Assembly: GCA_963783105.1 (NCBI GenBank)
Contig: CAWAMI010000007.1
Span: 62,001-126,000, forward strand
Direction: 5' to 3'
Length of the DNA stretch: 64,000 nt
Source: JAVEDQ01 sp963783105
GTDB taxonomy: Bacteria > Actinomycetota > Actinomycetes > Frankiales > Frankiaceae
The position numbers and the translations under genes were made by a program. Position 1 is the first letter of the stretch. Each line of letters starts with the position of its first letter. The notes beneath the pieces were generated by a model. That model was given only the letters and a program-made list of their open reading frames with translations, made no database searches and had not been told where the DNA came from. Positions 1 to 8,792 of this stretch are shown here, one piece after another.

Positions 1-2
1 AC

Positions 3-257
3 GCGACGAAACGCGCGCCGAAGCTCATGCTGCGCGCCCACCACAGCAGCGCCTACCGCTACCTGGCCCGGCGGTACCCCGGGGCCCGGCACGCACCGCT
101 GCGGCTGCTGCTGGCTCTCGGACTGTTCGCCCGCTACCTGCTCTCGCTCGCGTCCCGGCGCACGGCGGAGGGCGCCGCGCCCACCCGCTCCGCCTCCGTG
201 TTGTCGCCGTCGGCGGAGGACAGCCGCGACGACGAGCGTGAGCCGCGGGCCAGCTGA
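3..257 (+). CDS. C-terminal fragment of a family 2 glycosyltransferase (5' truncated)
   Basis: The reading frame is open from the window edge and ends at TGA 255-257. The visible piece reads KRAPKLMLRAHHSSAYRYLA, a basic, aromatic tail followed by a short hydrophobic stretch (LRLLLALGLFARYLLSL), and then a polar, acidic end. This resembles the membrane-proximal tail of actinobacterial rhamnosyltransferase-like GT2 enzymes that act on cell-wall or lipid-linked glycans. The catalytic domain lies outside the window, so the assignment rests on tail similarity only. An internal ATG at 27 is probably not the start, because the frame continues upstream. It converges on the lipid-droplet-associated gene with a 28-base gap. 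Confidence 0.5.
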   Translation, partial: ATKRAPKLMLRAHHSSAYRYLARRYPGARHAPLRLLLALGLFARYLLSLASRRTAEGAAPTRSASVLSPSAEDSRDDEREPRAS

Positions 258-285
258 GCGCAGCCTTCCCGGCTTCCGCCGCTCG

Positions 286-1830
286 TTAGCGGGGCTGGCT
301 CGGGTTGGTCGGGTCGCCCTGGGACGGCGGGTTGATCGGAGGCGCGGTGGAGGCCGGCGTCGGCGTCGTCGGGGTCGCAGCCGGGACGTCGGCGGGCGAC
401 GCCTGCGGTGCTGCGCCTGTCGGCTCGCCGTCCTCGATCACCCGGCGCAGGCGGTTCTGCAGCATCGAGATGATCGGCAGCCGCGCCGCGTGGGCCTGCT
501 CGTAGTCCAGGAGCTGGACGAGCGAGACGCCATCGAGCCGGCGCAGGCGGCCCCGCAGCGAGCCGAGCGTCATGTGGTCGAACTCCGGCAGCGGCAGGTC
601 GTCGTGCTCGCGCAGGGGACCGGCGGCGGAACGGAGCTCCGCCGGGATCTCGAGCTCGGTGGCCAGCGGGTCGGCGGCCTCCTCGGCGGTCTGCGCGGAG
701 GGCGTGGTCGGGGCTGCCTTGGCCGGGGCTGCCTTGGTCGGAGCTGCCTTGGCGGGCCCCGCGCTCGACGCTGCCTTGGTGGGTGCTGCCTTGGCCGGGG
801 CTGCCTTGGCGGGCACCGACTGGATGGCCTTCGCCGCCTTGGCGGCGGCCGCCGACGTGGGACCGGCCTTGGCGGGGCCGGCCTTCGCAGGAGCAGTGGC
901 CTTCTTGGCGGGCGCCTCGCCGGGCCGGGTGCTCGGCCTCGTGCTCGGAGCGCTCTGCGCCTTGACCGGGGCGGGAGCGGCACCCGTCGCCTTCTTGGCA
1001 GGCGCCTTCTTCGCCGCCGCCTTCTTGGCGGCCTTCTTCGCCGCTTCGACGTTCACCTGGGCCTTCTCGGCCCGGACGTCGTCGCGCTTCGGCGTCGGGT
1101 GGTCCTTCGGCGGGGTCTCGGCCTTGTCCGTGACCTCGTCGCGGGCCTTCTCGGCGGTCTCGGCCGCTGCGCTTTCGGCCTTCGTCGCGGCCTCGTCGGT
1201 CTTGTCCGCCACCGAGTGCGCCGCCGCCTTGGCGGCGCCGGTCGCCGTCCCGACCGCGTTCTCCACCGCGGGCCCGTTCCCGAGCAGGCCGCGCGCGGTC
1301 TGCTCGATCTGGTCCGCCGTCTGCTCCGCCGACTCGGCGAGCGTGCGCACCCCGTCCCGCAGCGTCTCGGCAGCGGCCAGCGCCGCGTCCTCGACCCGGA
1401 CCGTCGCGTCGCTCGCCGCCACCCCCGCGCGTCCGGCGAGGGCGGTGACCTTGCGGCGCGCCTCCTCGATCTCGGCGCCGACCCGGTCGCTCGCCTCCTT
1501 GGCGGCGGTGCGTGCCTCGTTGGTGCGCGACGCCACGCGACCCGCCACCCGGCCGGAGGCCTGCTCGGCGCGGTTCCGCGCGCTGCTCGCAGCGCCCTCG
1601 GCGGAGCGGGCGGGGGAGCCGAAGCGGGCCAGCAGCCGACCGAGGAGTACCTCGCCACGCTCGGCGAGCTCGTCGTAGCGGTCGCGGCTGGACAGCACCT
1701 GTGTGAGAGCGAGCATCGGCAGCCGCGCCGCCCCGGCCGGACCCTGGCGCACCGCTGCCCGCGCCGTCTCCGCCGTGGAGGCGAGCAGGCCGACGTAGGC
1801 CGAGATCGGCTTGGGAAGGCTGGACGGCAT
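286..1830 (-). CDS. lipid droplet-associated protein (Rv1109c-like), Ala/Lys-rich
   Basis: The product has 514 residues. The start is fixed by AGGAG six bases before ATG 1830; longer in-frame starts lack a ribosome site. The N-terminus (SLPKPISAYVGLLASTAETA) followed by an amphipathic helical segment matches the actinobacterial family named after M. tuberculosis Rv1109c, annotated as lipid-droplet associated. The middle is a long low-complexity, probably coiled or extended region rich in Ala, Lys, Pro and Glu, with many AKKA/PAKAAP-type repeats near residues 250-400, reminiscent of phasins and histone-like tails. A conserved C-terminal block (LPLPEFDHMTLGSLRGRLRR...LLDYEQAHAARLPII) is a small helical domain followed by a Pro/Thr-rich end. 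It lies divergent from ispH, as in mycobacteria. The droplet role is inferred from family naming; a role on PHA granules is also conceivable since phaC lies in the window. Confidence 0.75.
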   Translation of the reverse strand: MPSSLPKPISAYVGLLASTAETARAAVRQGPAGAARLPMLALTQVLSSRDRYDELAERGEVLLGRLLARFGSPARSAEGAASSARNRAEQASGRVAGRVASRTNEARTAAKEASDRVGAEIEEARRKVTALAGRAGVAASDATVRVEDAALAAAETLRDGVRTLAESAEQTADQIEQTARGLLGNGPAVENAVGTATGAAKAAAHSVADKTDEAATKAESAAAETAEKARDEVTDKAETPPKDHPTPKRDDVRAEKAQVNVEAAKKAAKKAAAKKAPAKKATGAAPAPVKAQSAPSTRPSTRPGEAPAKKATAPAKAGPAKAGPTSAAAAKAAKAIQSVPAKAAPAKAAPTKAASSAGPAKAAPTKAAPAKAAPTTPSAQTAEEAADPLATELEIPAELRSAAGPLREHDDLPLPEFDHMTLGSLRGRLRRLDGVSLVQLLDYEQAHAARLPIISMLQNRLRRVIEDGEPTGAAPQASPADVPAATPTTPTPASTAPPINPPSQGDPTNPSQPR

Positions 1831-2045
1831 GAACGACTCCTGAGTGACGCGAACGGCGGAAGTGAACCTGCATAATGCCTGCCCCGTCGGCCTGCGACGA
1901 CTCACCACGGCCGCGGTTCGTCCTCTTTCCCCCGTTACCGTCGTCGGTCCGTGGCCCGAGCGGAGCCGTTCGTCCTGCTCGCACGGGATGTCGAGGTCCC
2001 GACGGCGATCGGCGGCCGAGGCCGCGGACACGTAGAATCGTGGCC

Positions 2046-3002
2046 ATGGGACGCGTTCTGCTCGCCCGCCCGCGGGGTTACTGCGCCGGCGTCGACCGGG
2101 CTGTCCAGACCGTCGAGAAGGCCCTCGAGCTCTACGGTCCGCCGCTCTACGTCCGCCGTCAGATCGTGCACAACGCGCACGTGGTGCGGACGCTGGAGGC
2201 GAAGGGCGCCATCTTCGTCGAGGAGAACGACGAGGTACCCGAGGGCGCCACGGTCATCTTCTCGGCCCACGGTGTCGCGCCGACGGTCCACGAGCAGGCC
2301 CAGGCCCGTTCGCTTCGGACGATCGACGCCACCTGCCCGCTGGTGACCAAGGTGCACGTCGAGGCGCGTCGATTCGCCGCCGATGACTACGACATCCTGC
2401 TCATCGGCCACGAGGGGCACGAAGAGGTCGTCGGGACGACGGGGCAGGCGCCGGAGCGCATCCACCTCGTCGACGGACCCGAAGAGGCGGCGAACGTGCA
2501 GGTGCGCGACCCCGAGAAGGTCGCCTATCTGTCGCAGACCACGTTGTCGGTGGACGAGACGCAGGAGACCGTCCGGGCGCTGCAGCAGCGCTTCCCGGCG
2601 CTGCAGGGCCCGCCCAGCGACGACATCTGCTACGCCACCCAGAACCGCCAGTCGGCGGTCAAGGCGATCGCCGGCCGGACGCAGCTCGTCCTCGTCGTCG
2701 GCTCGGCCAACTCGTCGAACAGCGTCCGGCTGACGGAGGTCGCGCGCGACGCGGGTGCGGCCGCGTCCTATCTCGTCGACGGCCCGGACCACATCGACCC
2801 GGCGTGGCTCGACGGGGTGGAGACGGTGGGCGTCACGAGTGGCGCCTCGGTGCCGGAGGTGCTCGTCTCCTCCGTCCTCGACTGGCTGGCCGAGCACGGC
2901 TTCGGCGAGATCGACGAGGTCACCTCGGCCGACGAGCACCTGCAGTTCGCGCTGCCGCCCGAGCTCCGGCGGGACATGCGCCTCCAGGCAGCGCGGGCCT
3001 GA
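2046..3002 (+). CDS. ispH: 4-hydroxy-3-methylbut-2-enyl diphosphate reductase
   Basis: IspH (LytB) is the last enzyme of the MEP isoprenoid pathway: it reduces HMBPP to IPP and DMAPP with a [4Fe-4S] cluster in the cytosol. The 318-residue product has the three cluster cysteines at 13 (RGYCAGV), 97 (ATCPLV) and 195 (ICYATQ). The substrate histidines are at 42, 75 and 125, the catalytic Glu at 127 (GHEGHEE), and the SANSSNS diphosphate-binding motif lies further on. Length is normal for actinobacteria. The start is ATG 2046 because homology begins at once (GRVLLARPRGYCAG); the in-frame extension upstream has no family resemblance. It faces away from the lipid-droplet gene and converges on the DUF6542 gene. 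Confidence 0.97.
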   Translation: MGRVLLARPRGYCAGVDRAVQTVEKALELYGPPLYVRRQIVHNAHVVRTLEAKGAIFVEENDEVPEGATVIFSAHGVAPTVHEQAQARSLRTIDATCPLVTKVHVEARRFAADDYDILLIGHEGHEEVVGTTGQAPERIHLVDGPEEAANVQVRDPEKVAYLSQTTLSVDETQETVRALQQRFPALQGPPSDDICYATQNRQSAVKAIAGRTQLVLVVGSANSSNSVRLTEVARDAGAAASYLVDGPDHIDPAWLDGVETVGVTSGASVPEVLVSSVLDWLAEHGFGEIDEVTSADEHLQFALPPELRRDMRLQAARA

Positions 3003-3031
3003 CTGCCTGACTGTCTGCCTGCCTGAGCGCC

Positions 3032-3811
3032 TCAGCGGCGGCGGTACGCGTAGCCGCCGCCCTGCCCGGCCCGGGTGGCCGCGCGCGTGTCGCTGCGGGG
3101 GCGCGGTCCTGGCCGGGCACCGCTCGGCAGCGCACCGTACTTACGCGCCGCGCGGGCTCGCGCCCGGCGGCGGGCCATCATGGCCGAGCGTCCCCTGGCC
3201 ATCGCCAGGACCGCCGCGAGCAGGACCGCCATCACCAGCACCGGCGCGCTGAACACGAGAACGCCCGTGGCGCCGACCAGGTACTGACGCAGGCCGTAGT
3301 CGGCTCCGAGGTGGGCGACGACGCTGCTGGCGGCGCCGACGACGGCGTAGGCCAGCGGCACCATGACGATCGAGGCGGCGAGGTCCTCGAGGTGGATGCG
3401 CGCCGCGTTGAGCAGCACCGCGGCCACGAACAGCACCGAGAAGAAGACCCAGAGGTTGTGACCGAGCAGCCGGTCGAGCAGGGCGCCGAAGCCTCCCGCC
3501 AGGAGCAACAGGACGAATGCGCCCGCGGCCGTCAGTCCTCGCGAGTCACCGAGCGGTCCGGCGCCGGGGCTGCGCAGACCGGTCCGCTGTGCCCGGTGCC
3601 GTGCGGACGGCGCCGGTCGGCCGCGGAGCGGCGGGCTCGACCGGGTGGGCGCGGAGACGGAGCTCGTCCGGGATCCGCTGGACCCGGCCGGTGCGCCTCG
3701 GCTGCCGCTGTCGAAGCCGCTGCCCGGCCGTCGCGGGCGCAGTGGCTCGCCCGCGGCACGTGGCCTGGGGCGGGACGCAGGGCCGCCTGCCGGCCAGGAG
3801 TCCACGCCCAT
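3032..3811 (-). CDS. DUF6542 integral membrane protein
   Basis: The product has 259 residues. The first 120 or so are a disordered Pro/Arg/Ser-rich stretch. Three or four hydrophobic segments follow (GLTAAGAFVLLLLAGGFGAL, LWVFFSVLFVAAVLLNAARI, ASIVMVPLAYAVVGAAS and YLVGATGVLVFSAPVLVMAV), and the tail is Arg-rich and cytoplasmic. This architecture and the position between ispH and ychF match the actinobacterial DUF6542 family (Rv1111c neighbourhood); its function is unknown. ATG 3811 was chosen over the upstream ATG at 3859, but neither has a clear Shine-Dalgarno, so the N-terminus is uncertain. The ispH stop is 29 bases away on the opposite strand. Confidence 0.8.
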   Translation of the reverse strand: MGVDSWPAGGPASRPRPRAAGEPLRPRRPGSGFDSGSRGAPAGSSGSRTSSVSAPTRSSPPLRGRPAPSARHRAQRTGLRSPGAGPLGDSRGLTAAGAFVLLLLAGGFGALLDRLLGHNLWVFFSVLFVAAVLLNAARIHLEDLAASIVMVPLAYAVVGAASSVVAHLGADYGLRQYLVGATGVLVFSAPVLVMAVLLAAVLAMARGRSAMMARRRARARAARKYGALPSGARPGPRPRSDTRAATRAGQGGGYAYRRR

Positions 3812-3903
3812 GTGCCAAACCGTACCGCCGAGTCGTTTCGGAAGGCAGCGACAACGCACCGCAGAGCAGCCGAAACAACAGTCCGGCGGCTACGGTGATC
3901 TCC

Positions 3904-4206
3904 GTGTCCGACGACCCCGCCGCTCCGGTCGATCCGGATTCCCCCGGCGATCCCGACTCCGGGTCTGCCGGTCGGCGCTTCGACGCGGACATCGTGGCGC
4001 GCGACGCGATGTCGAAGGACCCTGGGCTCGCGCCCGGACTGGCCACCCGCTTGGCCCGCGAGGCGGGCGAGATCCTCGCGGCCGAGCCGGACGCCGACGC
4101 CCCCGACATCGCCCGGCGACTGTTCGCCGGCTCGCCCGAGACCGGTGCGACCCCGGCCAACTGTGTCGCGGCCGCGGCGGTGGCCCATCTGCGCGGCGAG
4201 GACTGA
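3904..4206 (+). CDS. small acidic hypothetical protein (100 aa)
   Basis: The frame begins at GTG 3904 (or GTG 3895, three codons earlier) and ends at TGA 4204-4206. The first 25 residues are a Pro/Asp/Ser linker. They are followed by a compact, Ala-rich, probably helical domain (FDADIVARDAMSKDPGLAPG...LAREAGEILAAEPDADAPDIARRLFAG) ending in VAAAAVAHLRGED. I recognise no family. The gene starts about 90 bases from the divergent DUF6542 start and lies 64 bases before rmuC on the same strand. The composition looks like a genuine cytosolic protein rather than a shadow frame: third positions are G/C-rich in this frame. Confidence 0.55.
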   Translation: MSDDPAAPVDPDSPGDPDSGSAGRRFDADIVARDAMSKDPGLAPGLATRLAREAGEILAAEPDADAPDIARRLFAGSPETGATPANCVAAAAVAHLRGED

Positions 4207-4270
4207 TCGGCCCCAGCGCCCCCACCGCCGGAAGCCCGATTTTGTCGGACCCCCGTGATCCCCTCCCGGC

Positions 4271-5623
4271 ATGAGCGGAACCGGATCTCTCCTTGTCCTC
4301 CTGCTGCTCGCCCTCGCGGCCGGTGCCGGCTGGTGGGCGGGCCGCAGCGGACTCGCACGCAGCCGGGCCGAGGTCGCCTCGCTGCGAACCGCGCTGGAGT
4401 ACGAACGTGCAGCCGCCGACGAGAAGCTCGCGGTGCTCGACGAGAGCCGGCAGCGCTTCGAGCAGTCGTTCTCGGCGCTGTCGGCGGAGGCGCTCGAGCG
4501 CAACAACCGCCAGTTCCTCGACCTCGCGTCGGCGACCCTGTCGCAGTCCGCGGTGCGGGCCGGTGCCGACCTCGACGCCCGGCGCGAGGCGGTGGAGCAC
4601 CTGGTCGCGCCGCTGCGTGAGACGCTGGGGAAGGTCGAGGGGCAGCTCCGCGAGCTCGAATCCGCCCGGGTGGGCGCCTACACGTCGGTGCTGGAGCAGG
4701 TGACGGCGGTCCGGCAGAGCTCGGAGCAGGTGCGGGCCGAGACGGCGGCGCTGGTCGCATCGCTGCGGCGACCGCAGAGCCGCGGCGCGTGGGGTGAGCT
4801 GAGCCTGCGACGCGCCGTCGAGATGGCCGGGATGACCGAGCACTGCGACTTCCAGGTGCAGCCGAGCATGCAGGGGCCGGACGGGCTGCTGCGCCCCGAT
4901 CTGGTGGTCCGGCTGGCCGGTGGGCGCTCGGTCGTCGTCGACAGCAAGGTGCCGCTCGACGCGTTCCTTGATGCGATGTCGGAGAACGACGAGGCGGCGC
5001 GGGGGCGGTTGTGGACGGCGCACGCGGGGCGGCTCCGCGCTCACGTCGACGCGCTTGCCGCCAAGGCCTACTGGCAGAGCTGTCCCGGCTCGCCGGAGTT
5101 CGTGGTGCTGTTCGTGCCGCAGGAGGCGTTCCTCGCGCCGGCGTTGGAGGCCGACCCGGCCCTGCTCGACCACGCGGCCTCGAACCGGGTGGTGCTGGCG
5201 ACGCCGACGACGCTGATCGCGCTGCTGCGCACGGTCGCGCACGCCTGGACGCAGCAGGCGCTCGCCGACAACGCCCGGGAGGTGTACGAGACGGGTCGGG
5301 AGCTCTATGCACGGCTCGGCACGCTCGGCGAGCACGTCGACAAGCTCGGCCGCTCGCTCGGCTCGGCCGTCAGCTCGTACAACCGCGCCGTGGGGTCGCT
5401 GGAGGGACGGGTGCTCGTCACCGCGCGCCGCTTTGCGGCGATGGGGCTGACCTCGGACGAGCTGCCGGCGCCCGGGGGCATCGACGACAGTGTCCGGACG
5501 ACAGCTGCGCCGGAGCTGATCGACGGCGTGGACGCCGGCGCGGAACACGGCGTGGACGCCGGCACGGAACACGGCGTGGACGCCGACGTGGTCCGCCTTC
5601 GGGGGCGCGAGGGCACCGGCTGA
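4271..5623 (+). CDS. rmuC: DNA recombination protein RmuC
   Basis: The product has 450 residues. It has an N-terminal membrane anchor (residues 6-24, LLVLLLLALAAGAGWWAG), then a coiled coil (about 30-170), then the RmuC core. The core contains RGAWGELSLRRAVEMAGM, VVVDSKVPLDAFL, the VLFVPQEAFLAPAL block and LATPTTLIALLRTVAHAW. RmuC is a predicted PD-(D/E)XK-like nuclease that limits rearrangements between inverted repeats. The Asp and Lys in VVVDSKVPLDA fit the nuclease-type core. The last 30 residues are not conserved and carry a short tandem repeat (see 5525-5585). ATG 4271 sits nine bases after GGATCCCCTCCC-like sequence with no convincing Shine-Dalgarno. ychF follows 63 bases downstream. 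Confidence 0.93.
   Translation: MSGTGSLLVLLLLALAAGAGWWAGRSGLARSRAEVASLRTALEYERAAADEKLAVLDESRQRFEQSFSALSAEALERNNRQFLDLASATLSQSAVRAGADLDARREAVEHLVAPLRETLGKVEGQLRELESARVGAYTSVLEQVTAVRQSSEQVRAETAALVASLRRPQSRGAWGELSLRRAVEMAGMTEHCDFQVQPSMQGPDGLLRPDLVVRLAGGRSVVVDSKVPLDAFLDAMSENDEAARGRLWTAHAGRLRAHVDALAAKAYWQSCPGSPEFVVLFVPQEAFLAPALEADPALLDHAASNRVVLATPTTLIALLRTVAHAWTQQALADNAREVYETGRELYARLGTLGEHVDKLGRSLGSAVSSYNRAVGSLEGRVLVTARRFAAMGLTSDELPAPGGIDDSVRTTAAPELIDGVDAGAEHGVDAGTEHGVDADVVRLRGREGTG
5525..5585 (+). repeat. 24-bp in-frame tandem repeat at the 3' end of rmuC
   Basis: Two 24-bp units (5525-5548 and 5549-5572) differ at one base, and a partial third copy follows (5573-5585). They encode the octapeptide GVDAGAEH / GVDAGTEH and then GVDAD. 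The length is a multiple of three, so copy-number change would keep the frame. The repeat lies beyond the conserved RmuC core. Confidence 0.9.
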
Positions 5624-5686
5624 GCGGGCGCCGGAGTCGTTCCGCAACCATGATCAACTCGGCCCGACGCCCGTAGACTGACGGGG

Positions 5687-6775
5687 GTGAGTCTCGCCAT
5701 CGGCATCGTCGGCCTGCCCAACGTCGGGAAGTCGACCCTGTTCAACGCGCTCACCAAGAACGACGTGTTGGCCGCGAACTACCCCTTCGCCACGATCGAC
5801 CCGAACGTCGGCGTGGTGAACGTGCCTGACCCGCGGCTCGGTCGGCTCGGCGAGATCTTCCACAGCGCGAAGGTCATCCCGGCGACGGTGAGCTTCGTCG
5901 ACATCGCCGGCATCGTCCGCGGCGCCAGCGAAGGGCAGGGGCTCGGCAACAAGTTCCTCGCCAACATCCGCGAGGCGGACGCGATCTGCCAGGTGGTCCG
6001 CGCCTTCTCCGACCCGGATGTCGTGCACGTCGAGGGCCGGATCGACCCGTCCGAGGACATCGCCACCATCAACACCGAGCTGGTGCTGGCCGACCTGCAG
6101 ACCGTCGACAACCGGCTGCCGAAGCTCGAGCGCGAGGCCCGGATGCGGCCGGAGGCCCGGGCGGCCGTCTCGGCGCTGACCGCCGCCCGAGAGGTGCTGG
6201 ACGCGGGACGGCCGATCAGCAGCGAGCCGAGCCTCGACCGGGAGGCACTCGCCGACCTGCACCTGCTCACCGACAAGCCCTTCATCTACGTGTTCAACGT
6301 CGACGAGGAGGACCTCGGGGACGAGGAGCGGCGCGGCAAGCTGGAGGCCGAGCTGGCCGCCTCCGTGGCACCGGCCGCGTCGGTCCTGCTGTGCGCGAAG
6401 ATCGAGGCCGAGCTTGCGGAGCTCGACGACGCGGACGCCCGCGAGCTGCTCGCCGACTACGGCCAGGACGAACCCGGCCTGGACAAGCTCGCCCGCGTCG
6501 GCTTCGAGACCCTCGGCCTGCAGACCTACCTCACCGCCGGGCCGAAGGAGGCTCGGGCCTGGACGATCCGGAGGGGCGCCACCGCGCCCGAGGCGGCCGG
6601 GGTCATCCACACCGACTTCCAGCGGGGCTTCATCAAGGCGGAGATCGTCGGCTACGACGACCTCGTCTCCGCCGGCTCCATGGCGGCCGCGCGGGCGGCC
6701 GGCAAGGTGCGCATCGAGGGCAAGGACTACGTGATGCGCGACGGCGACGTGGTGGAGTTCCGCTTCAACGTGTAG
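5687..6775 (+). CDS. ychF: redox-regulated ATPase YchF (Obg-family P-loop NTPase)
   Basis: The product has 362 residues, the usual length. It has G1 GLPNVGKST (residues 9-17), G3 DIAG (within VSFVDIAGIVRGASEGQGLGN) and a G4 motif replaced by NVDE (FIYVFNVDEED). That substitution marks the YchF/OLA1 ATPases, which prefer ATP to GTP. A coiled-coil insertion occupies about residues 130-200, and the C-terminal TGS domain ends in YVMRDGDVVEFRFNV. YchF binds ribosomes and is linked to oxidative-stress responses in other bacteria. The start is GTG 5687, directly before the conserved LAIGIVGLPNVGK. Confidence 0.97.
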   Translation: MSLAIGIVGLPNVGKSTLFNALTKNDVLAANYPFATIDPNVGVVNVPDPRLGRLGEIFHSAKVIPATVSFVDIAGIVRGASEGQGLGNKFLANIREADAICQVVRAFSDPDVVHVEGRIDPSEDIATINTELVLADLQTVDNRLPKLEREARMRPEARAAVSALTAAREVLDAGRPISSEPSLDREALADLHLLTDKPFIYVFNVDEEDLGDEERRGKLEAELAASVAPAASVLLCAKIEAELAELDDADARELLADYGQDEPGLDKLARVGFETLGLQTYLTAGPKEARAWTIRRGATAPEAAGVIHTDFQRGFIKAEIVGYDDLVSAGSMAAARAAGKVRIEGKDYVMRDGDVVEFRFNV

Positions 6776-6897
6776 CCGGAGCTGTTTCGTCTGCTTGTGG
6801 GTGCGGCCACGTCGGCCGGACACGGCCGCTCAGGCTGGAGCTGAAGGCCACACCCGGTGAGCGCGCACCCGGGCGGTGGCGCGAGGAACGGTCCGGG

Positions 6898-7047
6898 TCA
6901 CACGCTCCGCTTCCCCCACCCGAAGGCGGCGGTGACCAGGAAGAGCGCGACGCCGATGATGACCAGCCAGAACAACCCCTTCACCACCGCGCCGACCACG
7001 ATCAGCGCCAGCCAGATGACAAGCAGTAGAGCGATGATGCCGAGCAT
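6898..7047 (-). CDS. small hydrophobic membrane protein (49 aa)
   Basis: The start is clear: GGGAGGA lies three bases before ATG 7047, well inside a longer open frame whose upstream part is not protein-like. The 49-residue product has two hydrophobic stretches (IIALLLVIWLALIVVGAVVKGLF and WLVIIGVALFLVTAAFG) and a short basic tail, GWGKRSV. It resembles the short 'hydrophobic protein' family common in Streptomyces and relatives, whose function is unknown. It probably sits in the cytoplasmic membrane as a helical hairpin. It is downstream of, and convergent with, ychF. Confidence 0.7.
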   Translation of the reverse strand: MLGIIALLLVIWLALIVVGAVVKGLFWLVIIGVALFLVTAAFGWGKRSV

Positions 7048-7175
7048 CGTTCCTCCCGACGCTGGGGGTTCCACGAAGGCATACCCGCAGCCGGGCCGTG
7101 GACTCGCAGACGGCCATTCCGTCACAGGTCCGCAAAGACCGTGAGCGTCGCCTCCCGGTTCTGCACGAGGAGTGG

Positions 7176-8792
7176 CTAGAGCTCGCCTCGCATCTTCATC
7201 CGCGGCGGCCTGCCGTCGGGATCGAACATCATTCGGTACAGCGGCGCTACCAGCGCCCGCTGCCAGCGTCGCGGCTCGTCGACGTGGTGGGGGCGCAGCC
7301 GGCCTGGGGGCCTCGGGCCACATTGGCCGTCCCGGTACCAGTCCTCCAGCGCCGCCGCGCTGCGCCGCACGGTCGTGACCGCTTCGTCCGGGTCGAGCAG
7401 GTCCGAGACGTCGTCGTGCCCCCGGTCCAGGTGCTCTGCGAGCAGCCGGAGGCGGAGATCACGGGCGAACACGCGCGCCCCGTCACCGTTTCCGGCTGGG
7501 TCCATCGGTGCTCGGATGTCCCGTTCCCCATCCACGATCGCCGCGGCCAGCTCGCTGTCGTGGGTCCAGGAGCGACGGTTGAAGTTGTCACTGCCGACGA
7601 CGGTCCAGACGTCGTCGGCGACACAGGCCTTGGCGTGGACGTAGACCGGCTCACCCTGGTGGTTCTCGACGTCGAACACGTGCAGCCGGCCCGGCCCCGC
7701 CTCCTCGACGAGCCGGATCGCGCGCGCGTGGCCGAGCAGCGCCCCGGCCCGGGAGAACCAGCCCTCTTGATCGGGCAGCCGTGGGACGACCGCGACGATC
7801 TGCAGTCGCGGCTCGCGACGAAGGGCCGAAGCGAACACCCGTGCGACGTCCAGTGACCAGAGGTACTGGTCCTCCAGGTACACCAGGCGGCGAGCGCGGC
7901 CCATTGCCTTGGTGTAGGCCCGGGCAGCGCTGCGTTCCCCGTCCGGGGCGAAGGGGTAGCCCGGCCAGCGGTTGGGATAGCTGCGCAGGAGCTGAACGGT
8001 GCAGTCGCCCGCCGGCGGGGGTGGCGGCGAGGGCGGGGAGAGGTCGCTCGGTGTCCGATCGAGCCGGCGCAGCATATCCGGCAGCGCCTGCCAGGGCAGC
8101 CGACTCAGGGCGGCCGGGTCGTCCCAGCGTTCCCGGAACACCTGCTCGACGTCGTAGACGACCGGACCGCGGAGCTCGACCTGCACGTCGTGCCACGGAG
8201 GTGTCTCCCCGTACGCAGCTGCGAAGGGCTGCGCCTGCGGGTCGCCGCGGTGATCGGCATCGTCCCGCCGGCTGTGACCGAGATCGATCCCGCCGACGAA
8301 CGCCACGTCTCGCTCCGGAGTGTTCCGGTGCCTCACCACGACGAACTTCTGGTGATGACTACCGAGTGGGCGGACCCGTTGGTCGAGCAGTACCTCGCCA
8401 CCTGCCTGGTTCACCTCTTCCGACAGGTCCCGGTTCTGGGCTGCGGAGAACCTGAAGCGATCCAGGTGCGAGCGCCACAACAGGCCCTTGACCCTCGCGC
8501 CACGCCGCGCCGCCTCGGCCAGGCTGTGGCCGACCGTGGGACCGCCTTCCGTGAGCCGCTCGTCCGGGTCCCCACGCCAGTCGGAGAACATGACCAGGTC
8601 CCCCTCGCCCACTTCCTCCAGGGCCTCCAGCAGGCGCGCGAAGTACGCGGAGCCGTGCACGAGCGGGCGGACCTCATTGCCGTTGCGCCAGGCAGGCAAC
8701 CGAGTGCGGTCGTTCCCCCGCTCCCCAGCAGAGAGCAGCCATGTCTCGACCGCCGGGTCGGCTGCTGCTGTCTCGGCCTCGATCTCAACCAT
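7176..8792 (-). CDS. phospholipase D-like HKD family protein
   Basis: The product has 538 residues. Two HKD catalytic motifs are present: HHQKFVVVRHRNTPERDVAFVGG in the N-terminal half, where the conserved Asp is replaced by a spaced ERDVAFVGGIDL element, and HAKACVADDVWTVVGSDN in the C-terminal half. Both are followed by GG/GS and acidic residues, as in the PLD superfamily. There is no evident signal peptide, so the protein looks cytosolic or peripheral. A proline run (residues about 275-285) separates the two halves. Members hydrolyse or transfer phosphodiester head groups (phosphatidyl transfer, cardiolipin synthesis or PLD); the substrate cannot be told from sequence. The start was placed at ATG 8792, where protein-like sequence begins. 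Confidence 0.85.
   Translation of the reverse strand: MVEIEAETAAADPAVETWLLSAGERGNDRTRLPAWRNGNEVRPLVHGSAYFARLLEALEEVGEGDLVMFSDWRGDPDERLTEGGPTVGHSLAEAARRGARVKGLLWRSHLDRFRFSAAQNRDLSEEVNQAGGEVLLDQRVRPLGSHHQKFVVVRHRNTPERDVAFVGGIDLGHSRRDDADHRGDPQAQPFAAAYGETPPWHDVQVELRGPVVYDVEQVFRERWDDPAALSRLPWQALPDMLRRLDRTPSDLSPPSPPPPPAGDCTVQLLRSYPNRWPGYPFAPDGERSAARAYTKAMGRARRLVYLEDQYLWSLDVARVFASALRREPRLQIVAVVPRLPDQEGWFSRAGALLGHARAIRLVEEAGPGRLHVFDVENHQGEPVYVHAKACVADDVWTVVGSDNFNRRSWTHDSELAAAIVDGERDIRAPMDPAGNGDGARVFARDLRLRLLAEHLDRGHDDVSDLLDPDEAVTTVRRSAAALEDWYRDGQCGPRPPGRLRPHHVDEPRRWQRALVAPLYRMMFDPDGRPPRMKMRGEL

Noticed and set aside
3022..3035. CTGAG-CGC-CTCAG as a bidirectional terminator between ispH and the DUF6542 gene
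   Set aside because: The stem is only five bases and overlaps the DUF6542 stop; no T-run is present.
3546..5312. A 588-codon minus-strand frame opposite rmuC
   Set aside because: It is Ser/Arg/Pro-rich with no domain, and the plus strand holds a clear RmuC.
6776..6897. Inverted repeats after ychF as a riboswitch or terminator
   Set aside because: Only short GC-rich complementarities are present, which are expected by chance here.
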